From Deltaproteobacteria bacterium (GTDB taxonomy: Bacteria; Myxococcota_A; UBA9160), in assembly GCA_003520425.1 (NCBI GenBank), contig DOUU01000283.1:1-11871 (forward strand): a DNA stretch of 11,871 nt. The letters are read 5' to 3'. This document shows positions 6,507-11,871 of this stretch, piece by piece. The position numbers and the translations under genes were made by a program. Each line of letters opens with the position of its first letter. Position 1 is the stretch's first letter. Under the pieces are notes generated by a model. That model saw only the letters and a program-made list of their open reading frames with translations. It was not told the origin of the DNA and ran no database searches.

Positions 6507-7441
6507 GGCCGTTCCTCCGGTCCGGGCTTCGGATGAAGCACGCGGTTGTCGATGAGACGCACCCGCGCGTCCGGACCGCCTCCCGTCGCCGGGAAGCGGG
6601 CCGCCACGGCGAGGAGCGTCGGCGCGCAAAGGCGCTGCGGCGCCGCCTCCAGCGTCCTTGGGTCGCGCAGTTCGGCATAGTCGAGCTCGGCGCTCTTGGC
6701 TTGCAGGAACACGCCGCGCACGATGCGAAGCAGCTCATCGGCCGAGTCTTCGCCGCCTGCCACGGCGGCCTCCGCCGCATCGAGGGCCCGCACGAGGGAA
6801 AGCGCGTCCTGTCGGACTTCGGGGACGAGCAGCGTGTTTCGGCTCGAGAGCGCGAGGCCATCGCGCCCGCGGGCGGTCTCGACCCCCACGATCTCGACGT
6901 CGAGCAGGAGATCCCGCACGAGCCGCCGAATCAGCGCAAGCTGCTGAAAGTCCTTTTCCCCAAAGACGGCGACGTGTGGCTTCGCCGCGACCAAGAGCTT
7001 GGTCACGACTGTCGCGACACCCCGGAAATGCCCGGGACGCGACGCCCCGCAGAGCGGCTTGGCAAGCTCGCCGACCTCGACCGTGGTCTGGGCGCCGGTC
7101 GGGTACATCTCCTCCACGCTCGGTGCGAACACGAGGTCCACCCCTTCCTCGCCACAGAGCGCAACGTCCTGTTCGAAGGGTCGCGGATAGCGCGAGAAGT
7201 CCTCGTTCGGACCAAACTGCGTGGGATTGACGAAGATCGAGACCCACACCCGATCGGCGCGTGCGCGTGCGGCGCGCACAAGGGCCATGTGCCCGGCGTG
7301 AAGCGCCCCCATGGTCGGCACGAGGGCGATCCGTTTTCGCGCCGCCCGCTCCTCGTCCGCCAAGCCTTGCAGCTCGGCCACGGTGCGCACGATGCGCGGC
7401 AGCTTGCGGACCGCGCCGCTCTTTTCGCTCTCCCCTGCCAT
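6503..7441 (-). CDS. panC: Pantothenate synthetase (pantoate-beta-alanine ligase, 312 aa)
   Basis: PanC joins pantoate and beta-alanine with ATP to form pantothenate in the cytoplasm, via a pantoyl-adenylate. The nucleotidyltransferase signature [11 protein letters not shown] is at residues 41-51, followed by [43 protein letters not shown] and the KMSKS-like LALSSRN loop. The C-terminal dimerisation part includes [12 protein letters not shown]. Length is slightly above the usual about 280 aa because of about 15 extra N-terminal residues. ATG 7441 overlaps the panB stop in TGATG, and the end overlaps panD by 4 nt, so all three are one transcriptional unit. Confidence 0.97.
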   Translation of the reverse strand: MAGESEKSGAVRKLPRIVRTVAELQGLADEERAARKRIALVPTMGALHAGHMALVRAARARADRVWVSIFVNPTQFGPNEDFSRYPRPFEQDVALCGEEGVDLVFAPSVEEMYPTGAQTTVEVGELAKPLCGASRPGHFRGVATVVTKLLVAAKPHVAVFGEKDFQQLALIRRLVRDLLLDVEIVGVETARGRDGLALSSRNTLLVPEVRQDALSLVRALDAAEAAVAGGEDSADELLRIVRGVFLQAKSAELDYAELRDPRTLEAAPQRLCAPTLLAVAARFPATGGGPDARVRLIDNRVLHPKPGPEERP

Positions 7442-8298
7442 CAGCGGTAGCTGTGCTCGGGACCCGGAAACTTCCCGTTGGCGACGTCGTCGGCAAAGCT
7501 CCGCGCCGCTTGCGCGACGAGGGGTCCAAGGCTCGCGTACTGCTTCACGAAGCTCGGTGCGAAGCCGTCAGAGAGTCCGAGCATGTCGTGCATCACGAGA
7601 ACCTGCCCGTCGCAGCGCACGCCGGCCCCGATGCCGATCGTGGGGATCCCAAGGCGCTCTGTAATTTCGCCGGCAAGGTCTGCGGGCATGCCCTCGAGCA
7701 CGACTGCAAAGGCGCCTGCGTCCTCAACCGCATGTGCATCGCCTAGGACCCGCGAGCGCTCGGCCTCGCCGCGTCCCTGCACGCGGTACCCCCCCATGCG
7801 GTGGATGGCCTGCGGCGTGAGACCCACGTGGCCCATCACCGGGATCTCCGCACCCACGATGCGACGAATCGTAGCCGCAGCGCCCAGGCCTCCCTCGAGC
7901 TTTACCGCGTGTGCACCGCCGTCTTTCACAAGGCGGACAGCGCTGCGCAGCGCGTCTTCGGCGCAGACCTGATAGGAGCCGAAAGGCATATCGCCCACCA
8001 CGAGGGCGCGGCGCGCTGCACGGGCGACCATGCGCGTGTGGTAGACCACCTCGTCCAGGGTCACGGGGAGCGTGTTGTCGAGGCCCTGCACCACGTTTCC
8101 GAGGGAGTCCCCCACGAGCAGGACGTCGATTCCCACTTCGTCGAAGATGCGGGCAAACGGATAGTCGTAGGCGGTGAGCATCGTGAAGCGCTCACCGCGG
8201 CGCTTGCGCGCTCCCAGGGAGCGAACGGTCGTACGGTGTTCGCGGGGAGATTCGGCGCTCGCGCTCTTGCGCGTCTCACTGCGCGGGGGGGTGGACAT
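7441..8298 (-). CDS. panB: 3-methyl-2-oxobutanoate hydroxymethyltransferase (ketopantoate synthase, 285 aa)
   Basis: PanB transfers a one-carbon unit from methylene-tetrahydrofolate to alpha-ketoisovalerate, the first step to pantoate. It has a TIM-barrel fold. Metal ligands by alignment with E. coli are Asp64 (LLVGDSLG), Asp103 (VGDMPFGSY) and Glu135 (KLEGG), with catalytic Glu202 (VLEGMP). Other signatures are MGHVGLTPQ (155-163), IGIGAG (221-226) and VMHDMLGL. The N-terminal 25 residues are a variable basic extension. ATG 8298 is preferred because GGAGG lies eight bases upstream and the protein signature starts soon after. The frame is open further upstream to 8403, but that part holds a terminator hairpin and encodes nothing family-like. 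Confidence 0.97.
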   Translation of the reverse strand: MSTPPRSETRKSASAESPREHRTTVRSLGARKRRGERFTMLTAYDYPFARIFDEVGIDVLLVGDSLGNVVQGLDNTLPVTLDEVVYHTRMVARAARRALVVGDMPFGSYQVCAEDALRSAVRLVKDGGAHAVKLEGGLGAAATIRRIVGAEIPVMGHVGLTPQAIHRMGGYRVQGRGEAERSRVLGDAHAVEDAGAFAVVLEGMPADLAGEITERLGIPTIGIGAGVRCDGQVLVMHDMLGLSDGFAPSFVKQYASLGPLVAQAARSFADDVANGKFPGPEHSYR

Positions 8299-8311
8299 GG
8301 AGGGCGCCTCC
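8299..8311 (-). promoter_or_regulatory. Ribosome binding site of panB locked in a small hairpin
   Basis: The 13 bases before the ATG read GGAGGCGCCCTCC on the minus strand. GGAGG (8311-8307) is the Shine-Dalgarno sequence and pairs perfectly with CCTCC (8303-8299) across a CGC loop. The start codon directly follows the stem. This would hide the binding site unless the hairpin is opened. The pairing is seen in sequence; a regulatory role is inference. Confidence 0.55.
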
Positions 8312-8335
8312 AGCAGCCCGAAGTCCGGTGTCCGG

Positions 8336-8373
8336 AAACAAAAACGCGCCTGCCGGAAGAACTCCGGAGGCGC
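8336..8373 (-). terminator. Intrinsic terminator in the panB leader (possible attenuator)
   Basis: The 5' arm GCGCCTCCGGA (8373-8363), loop GTTCT and 3' arm TCCGGCAGGCGC (8357-8346) give 11 base pairs with a single bulged C. G and a T-tract TTTTTGTTT (8344-8336) follow. This is a textbook Rho-independent terminator. It lies 37 nt before the panB ATG and 220 nt after the end of the preceding gene. The 38 bases between it and panB have no room for a normal promoter, so panB transcripts probably must pass it. A following small hairpin (TCCGG, ACA, CCGGA; 8336-8324) offers CCGGA/TCCGG segments that could compete with the stem. Confidence 0.75.
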
Positions 8374-8377
8374 AGCC

Positions 8378-8495
8378 GATCGCCGCACGCCAGCGATCCG
8401 CACTGATCCGCCCCCGTCTCGGTCCCCGCTAGGGATCCGAGCGTGTTTCGGGCGATGTCAGGCGACGTCTCTGCTTGCCGGGCGCTCCGGCCCGG
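8378..8495 (-). promoter_or_regulatory. Structured part of the panBCD leader: three GC-rich hairpins
   Basis: On the minus strand, three stems follow in order. 8495-8478 has CCGGGC pairing with GCCCGG across a 6-nt loop. 8441-8418 has CTCGG and TCCC pairing with GGGA and CCGAG, with one bulge. 8398-8378 has GATCGCTG pairing with CGGCGATC across GCGTG, including one G-U pair. The last sits 4 nt before the terminator stem. No known riboswitch core was recognised. A sensing or anti-termination role is inference. Confidence 0.45.
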
Positions 8496-8518
8496 GTATG
8501 AACCGACCTTCGATGGAG

Positions 8519-8533
8519 ATCGCAACTTGCGAT
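8519..8533. promoter_or_regulatory. 15-bp palindrome downstream of the panB promoter, candidate operator
   Basis: ATCGCAACTTGCGAT is a perfect 7-bp inverted repeat around one central base. It lies about 12-26 bases past the expected transcription start of the predicted panB promoter, where a bound repressor would block elongation. It could also form a hairpin in RNA, but a one-base loop is too tight, so a DNA-binding site is more plausible. The regulator is unknown. Confidence 0.45.
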
Positions 8534-8551
8534 TCCCCTCGTCCGCCAAAA

Positions 8552-8580
8552 ACCATACGGCCGAGCCCGAGGAGGGTCAA
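8552..8580 (-). promoter_or_regulatory. Predicted sigma70-type promoter of panBCD
   Basis: On the minus strand TTGACC (8580-8575), a 17-base spacer and TATGGT (8557-8552) match the consensus at 5 and 4 of 6 bases, followed by a T-run. It begins 14 bases after the stop of the preceding small gene. Predicted start near 8545 gives an untranslated leader of about 247 nt before panB. Confidence 0.6.
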
Positions 8581-8593
8581 GGCGGGGCCGAGC

Positions 8594-8884
8594 TTAGCCC
8601 CGCGGCCGCCCCGGGCGCGCCTCGAGCCGGGTGCGCAAAGCAGGCGGCAAGTAGTGCGTCTCGAGCCAGCCGGGATCGGCCTGATCCAGCGCGTCTGCCA
8701 CCGCGTGAATCCGCTCTTCCAGGGGATCGCAAGCCACGAGCACCACCCAGACCCGGCCGCGCAGGCGGCAACTTGCGCTACGGGGCCCCGGCTCTGCTTC
8801 TCCAGCCCCCTCCGTCTCGCGCACTTCGATTCCCGCCGAACGGGCAAGCACAACCAGGCGGCCGAGCAGATCCTCGGGCTCCAT
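8594..8884 (-). CDS. Small conserved-looking protein of unknown function (96 aa)
   Basis: I do not recognise a named family. Residues 4-24 form a helix with LGRLVVLARSAGIEVRE; a strand region around SCRLRGRVWVVLV (38-50) follows. Then comes a helix with LEERIHAVADALDQAD (55-70) and a tail WLETHYLPPALRTRLE (73-88). The layout (helix, Cys-x-Leu-x-Gly-x strand, helix, LPP-x-x-R) is the kind seen in small uncharacterised proteins beside housekeeping genes. ATG 8884 lies 6 nt after the rsmA stop without its own ribosome binding site, implying coupled translation. It closes the upstream operon; the panB promoter starts right after it. Confidence 0.8.
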   Translation of the reverse strand: MEPEDLLGRLVVLARSAGIEVRETEGAGEAEPGPRSASCRLRGRVWVVLVACDPLEERIHAVADALDQADPGWLETHYLPPALRTRLEARPGRPRG

Positions 8885-8890
8885 GGCGGG

Positions 8891-9766
8891 CTAGGCCGAT
8901 CCCGCCGCGGCGACGGCTGTGGGTACGCGCCGCAGTGTACGGACCAAGGCGACGAAGCGCTCCGGTGCGAGCTTTTCGGCGCGCGTGTGCGCGTCGATTC
9001 CGAGGTCGGCCAGGACGCGGAGCAGCGTCTCCGTGGAAGGCGGGGGCTCAAGCCCACCGCGGAGCGCATTCACGAGCGTCTTGCGGCGCTGGCCGAAGGC
9101 CGCGCGCGTGAGCCGTTCCACTTCGCACAGCTCCGCCGGGACGAGGATGGGTGCTTTCAAGGGGATGAGCCTCACGAAGCGCGAGACCACCCGCGGGGCC
9201 GGAAAAAAACAGCGCGGAGGCAGATCCGGCCCGCGGGTCACGGTCACACAAAGCTGGTGAAGGACCGATAGAGATCCATATTCGCGCGTCCCGGGTCTCG
9301 CGAGGAGTCGCTCGGCCACCTCCCGCTGGAGCAGCACAGACCAGTCGACAAGTTCACGCCGGGCCTCGAGGAGACGGCGCAAAAGGGGCGACGCCACGGC
9401 ATAGGGCAGATTCGCCACCACCCGTGCCGGGTCCCCCGCGGCTTGGGCGAGCTGTGTGAGGTCGATCTCGAGGGCATCGGCATGGAGGAGTTCCACATTC
9501 TGCGGGAGGAGCTGCTCGCTGCGGAGCACCCGCACGAGGCCTGCGTCCACCTCGATCGTGAGCACACGTTTTGCGCGCGCGGCGAGCGCTCGCGTCAGGA
9601 TGCCAAGCCCCGTCCCGATTTCGATCACGAGGTCTTGGCCGCTTACGCCGGCAAACTCGACAAGGCGAGCGGCAACCCCTTCGTCGACGAGAAAGCTCTG
9701 CCCGAGGTCGCGGCGGGCAAGGAGGCCGTGCCGCGAAAGCAAGGCCCGGATCTCCCCGGCGCTCAC
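8891..9766 (-). CDS. rsmA: 16S rRNA (adenine(1518/1519)-N6)-dimethyltransferase RsmA/KsgA (291 aa)
   Basis: RsmA dimethylates the two adjacent adenines in the 3' terminal helix of 16S rRNA using S-adenosylmethionine, a late checkpoint in small-subunit assembly. The sequence shows DLGQSFLVD (20-28), the SAM motif EIGTGLGILTRAL (49-61), the acidic ribose ligand in TIEVD (70-74), HADALEID (95-102) and the catalytic NLPY (119-122). FFPAPRVVSRFVRL and FGQRRKTLVNAL mark the C-terminal part. The start GTG 9766 overlaps the tsaD stop in GTGA. The frame stays open far upstream inside tsaD, but the protein signature begins only here, about 15 residues before DLGQ. Confidence 0.96.
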   Translation of the reverse strand: MSAGEIRALLSRHGLLARRDLGQSFLVDEGVAARLVEFAGVSGQDLVIEIGTGLGILTRALAARAKRVLTIEVDAGLVRVLRSEQLLPQNVELLHADALEIDLTQLAQAAGDPARVVANLPYAVASPLLRRLLEARRELVDWSVLLQREVAERLLARPGTREYGSLSVLHQLCVTVTRGPDLPPRCFFPAPRVVSRFVRLIPLKAPILVPAELCEVERLTRAAFGQRRKTLVNALRGGLEPPPSTETLLRVLADLGIDAHTRAEKLAPERFVALVRTLRRVPTAVAAAGSA

Positions 9767-10806
9767 GCCGGGGGGCGAGGGGCGCGGGCGGGCGCGAGAG
9801 GCGAGCGAGAGAAGGCGTTGAGACGAAGATCGTCCCGCTCGCCGCGGGCAAGCCGCTGCCAGCCTGCAGCCGCGATCATGGCTGCGTTGTCCGTGCACAG
9901 CGCAGGCGGAGGGAAAACGGCGCGGAACCCATCCTCTCGGGCCGCGCGTCCCATCCCCTCCCGAAGCCGGTGGTTCGCGGCGACGCCGCCCACCACGATG
10001 ACCGTTCCGAGGCCTTCTTGCTGAACCGCGCGGCGCGTTCGCGCAATCAGGACGTCCGTCGCCGCGGCTTCGAACGAAGCCGCGAGATCTGCCCGAACCG
10101 CCTCGGTCATGGGACTGCACCTTTTCACCTCGAGCGCCACCGCGGTTTTGAGGCCGCTGTACGAGAAGTCGAGGCCCGCAGCACCCTCGAGGGGCCGCGG
10201 GAACGGGTGGGCGTCCGTCCGGCCGGCCCTTGCGGCAAGCGAGACAGACGGCCCGCCGGGATAGGGAAGTCCAAGCAGCTTCGCGACCTTGTCAAAGCAC
10301 TCGCCCACCGCGTCGTCGCGGGTCTCGCCGAGGAGCACGCCTTTGCCGGGGGCCTCGAGGCGGTAGAGGGCCGTGTGGCCCCCCGACACCACAAGGCCGA
10401 GATGGGGCGGGCTTACGGTTTCGCTGCCGAGCGCAATCGACGCCAGGTGGCCGGAGAGGTGGTGGACGCCGACGATCGGCAGCCGGAACCGGTAGGCGAG
10501 AGCCTTGGCGAAGGAAAGGCCGACGAGGAGGGAGCCGATGAGACCGGGGCCCACGGTGACCGCCACACCCGCGAGCTCCTCCGGTACAACACCCGCTTGC
10601 GTCAGCGCCTCGCGAACCACCTGAGAGATCGCTCTCACGTGGTCGCGCGAGGCGAGCTCCGGCACGACCCCACCGTAGGGTGCATGCAGGTCGGCCTGGC
10701 CGTGGATCACATTCGAGAGGATCGTGCGCCCGCCGCGGACCACAGCGGCCGCCATCTCGTCGCAGGAGCTCTCCACCCCGAGCACGAGGTCCTGCGCGCC
10801 GCGCAC
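9763..10806 (-). CDS. tsaD: tRNA N6-adenosine threonylcarbamoyltransferase TsaD (347 aa)
   Basis: TsaD transfers threonylcarbamoyl to A37 of ANN-decoding tRNAs, with TsaB and TsaE (not in this window). It has the ASKHA fold: VLGVESSCDE (8-17), PYGGVVPELASRDH (43-56), then metal-binding His116 and His120 (HHLSGH), SGGHTALY (141-148), GECFDKVAKLLGLPYPGG (168-185), DFSYSGLKTA (213-222), GGVAANHRLR (273-282) and Asp306 (CTDNA). The start is set at GTG 10806, 2 nt after the dksA stop. GTG 10785 (giving MLGVESS) has AGGA nearby and is also possible. The last 18 residues are a variable Pro/Arg/Ala-rich tail. Confidence 0.96.
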   Translation of the reverse strand: MRGAQDLVLGVESSCDEMAAAVVRGGRTILSNVIHGQADLHAPYGGVVPELASRDHVRAISQVVREALTQAGVVPEELAGVAVTVGPGLIGSLLVGLSFAKALAYRFRLPIVGVHHLSGHLASIALGSETVSPPHLGLVVSGGHTALYRLEAPGKGVLLGETRDDAVGECFDKVAKLLGLPYPGGPSVSLAARAGRTDAHPFPRPLEGAAGLDFSYSGLKTAVALEVKRCSPMTEAVRADLAASFEAAATDVLIARTRRAVQQEGLGTVIVVGGVAANHRLREGMGRAAREDGFRAVFPPPALCTDNAAMIAAAGWQRLARGERDDLRLNAFSRSPLAPARAPRPPA

Positions 10807-10808
10807 GA

Positions 10809-11171
10809 TCAGCCCATGCGGCGTTCGAGCTTCTCCTGCTCCGCCTTGCAGTCGATGCACAGCTCGGCGACCGGGCGCGCTTCGAGGCGCTTTAGGCCGA
10901 TCTCCTCGCCGCAGTTCTCGCACTCGCCATAGACGCCTTGCTCAATCTTCTCAAGCGCAGCGTTGATCTTGTTGAGCAGTCCCCGCTCGCGCTCGCGCAG
11001 ACGCCCGATGAACGAGAGCCCGATCTCGGAAGACGCGGTGTCGATTTCGTCCGGGAAGTCGTCGGGATCGAGATGGATGTCCCCGGAGAGCGCCTTTCGC
11101 GCATTCCCGAGCAACTGCTCCTTCTGCAGGAGGAGCATCTTCTGGAATCGCTGCAGATCACGCTTTTTCAA
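10809..11171 (-). CDS. dksA: RNA polymerase-binding transcription factor DksA (DksA/TraR zinc-finger family, 120 aa)
   Basis: DksA enters the RNA polymerase secondary channel and works with ppGpp in the stringent response. The coiled coil spans about residues 3-78, and its tip carries D41-E-I-D44-T-A46, the D-x-x-D-x-A motif needed for activity in E. coli DksA. The zinc finger is C84-E-N-C87 with C105-I-D-C108, followed by a final helix. IGLKRLEARPVAELCIDCK matches DksA closely. It lacks the longer N-terminus of gammaproteobacterial DksA. TTG 11171 is preferred because GAAGG lies seven bases upstream and the product begins MKKRDL; GTG 11210 would overlap the upstream gene by 17 nt. Confidence 0.92.
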   Translation of the reverse strand: MKKRDLQRFQKMLLLQKEQLLGNARKALSGDIHLDPDDFPDEIDTASSEIGLSFIGRLRERERGLLNKINAALEKIEQGVYGECENCGEEIGLKRLEARPVAELCIDCKAEQEKLERRMG

Positions 11172-11193
11172 GCCTGCACCTTCTCTCTTGCCT

Positions 11194-11871
11194 CTAGTGG
11201 CCCTTGCCACTGCTTCCCGCTGGCGTGCCCGCCGCCGAGCCCGTGGTCGCCGGCGGCGTTCCCCCGAGCAGCTCGATCTGCTTTCTCGCCTCGGCGGCGC
11301 GCGGCGAGTCCGGATACTCCTCGATCACGCGCTCAAACGCTCGAAGCGCCGCCTTGGAATAGCCCGGACCCAGGCGCACCAGCGACTCTCCATGCCGGTA
11401 CAGCGCATCCGCAGCCTTGTTGCCCTTCGGGTAACGCGCAACCACGTCATCGAATCGGAGTACCGCTGTCTTGTAGTCGCCCTTCTTGAAGTAGCAGTCG
11501 GCCATCCAGTACGCGCTGTCGTCGGCGTAGATCGAAGTCGGGTGAGCTTGCAGGAACTGGCGGAACTGGTCAATACAGGCGTCCGTATCGTTGCGCTGCC
11601 AGGCGGCAAAGGCGGCGCGGTAGGCTTGCACCTCCTCCGCGCTTGCGCCCTTTTTCGAGGTCCCTTCCTCCGCGGGCGCCGGGGCGGGCCCCGAATGGGA
11701 GGGCGTCGTCTGGACAGGCGCCGCCGCAGCCACCTGGGAGCCCGCCGGACGCGGTGGGGCTCCGAGCGGGGGTGGCTCCGGCGCCGGAGCGGGGGGCGAC
11801 GCCTGGGACGCCGCTGCGGGATCGAGGCGCGCCTTGCGCGCCTCGTTGAGCGCGTCCTGGGTGTTGTGCTC
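11194..11871 (-). CDS. cpoB: YbgF/CpoB-type periplasmic TPR protein, N-terminus outside the window
   Basis: CpoB-like proteins accompany the Tol-Pal system and coordinate outer-membrane constriction with peptidoglycan synthesis. The frame stays open to the window edge (225 codons), so it is a partial gene. The visible N-terminal part (about 1-16, with EARKAR) may end a coiled coil. A Pro/Ala-rich linker follows (about 17-75), then tandem TPR-like repeats from AEEVQAYRAAFAAW to AARKQIELL. These include FLQAHPTSIYADDSAYWMAD, YKTAVLRFDDVVARYPKG and ALRAFERVIEEYPDSPRAAE, the usual YbgF pattern. The tail is Gly/Ser/Thr-rich. GTG 11733 is an internal codon, not the likely start. tol-pal genes would be expected just outside the window. 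Confidence 0.85.
   Translation of the reverse strand, partial: EHNTQDALNEARKARLDPAAASQASPPAPAPEPPPLGAPPRPAGSQVAAAAPVQTTPSHSGPAPAPAEEGTSKKGASAEEVQAYRAAFAAWQRNDTDACIDQFRQFLQAHPTSIYADDSAYWMADCYFKKGDYKTAVLRFDDVVARYPKGNKAADALYRHGESLVRLGPGYSKAALRAFERVIEEYPDSPRAAEARKQIELLGGTPPATTGSAAGTPAGSSGKGH

Noticed and set aside
8299..8403. Longer PanB starting at GTG 8403
   Set aside because: The extra 35 residues cross the terminator hairpin and are not family-like, while ATG 8298 has GGAGG at eight bases.
8299..8593. Known riboswitch classes in the panB leader
   Set aside because: I looked for TPP, cobalamin, SAM and glycine cores by eye and saw none. The structure is reported only as an unassigned leader.
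9767..10120. Longer RsmA starting inside tsaD
   Set aside because: The extra part overlaps the conserved C-terminal third of TsaD and resembles an out-of-frame translation. GTG 9766 fits the family N-terminus.
1..11871. CRISPR arrays, insertion sequences, tRNA or rRNA genes
   Set aside because: No regularly spaced repeats, transposase signatures or tRNA cloverleaf sequences other than the tmRNA ends were seen.

Overview
The window is GC-rich bacterial chromosome. It carries one long co-oriented block on the minus strand (about 11871 down to 1698) and the end of an integrated element on the plus strand (about 1-1697). The core genes recognised are a YbgF/CpoB-type TPR protein, DksA, TsaD, RsmA/KsgA, PanB, PanC, PanD, SmpB and a tmRNA. 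This set, a GC-rich codon bias, frequent GTG/TTG starts and a tmRNA tag ending YALAA fit a proteobacterium or a lineage formerly grouped with Deltaproteobacteria (for example Myxococcota or Binatota-like). That placement is inference from style and gene order and is not proven here.

Layout, read along the minus strand. (a) 11871-8594 holds cpoB (5' part outside the window), dksA, tsaD, rsmA and a small conserved-looking protein, packed with overlaps or gaps of a few bases. (b) 8593-8299 is a gene-free leader before panB. It has a good sigma70-like promoter (TTGACC-N17-TATGGT), a 15-bp palindrome just downstream, several GC-rich hairpins, a strong intrinsic terminator and a hairpin covering the panB ribosome binding site. 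(c) 8298-6156 is panB-panC-panD, chained by 1-nt and 4-nt overlaps. (d) 6131-2115 holds smpB, a lipoprotein with a metzincin zinc-protease motif, a small membrane-anchored protein and an ArnT-like multi-membrane glycosyltransferase. (e) 2063-1698 is ssrA (tmRNA) with its own promoter 12-40 nt upstream of the mature 5' end.

A tyrosine recombinase gene (447-1673) runs towards ssrA and stops 24 bp short of the tmRNA CCA end. This is the usual arrangement for a genomic island or prophage inserted at the 3' end of ssrA, so the element should extend leftwards out of the window. The first 446 bases belong to that element and hold at most one doubtful 50-codon gene.

Functionally, SmpB and tmRNA form the trans-translation system and are linked within 4 kb. 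PanB, PanC and PanD supply three of the four steps to pantothenate (PanE/ketopantoate reductase is not seen here). TsaD and RsmA modify tRNA and 16S rRNA, and DksA tunes rRNA transcription. The most interesting unexplained structure is the panB leader, which looks like a transcription-attenuation region. The next are the recombinase with a divergent active-site box and the smpB-linked zinc-protease lipoprotein.
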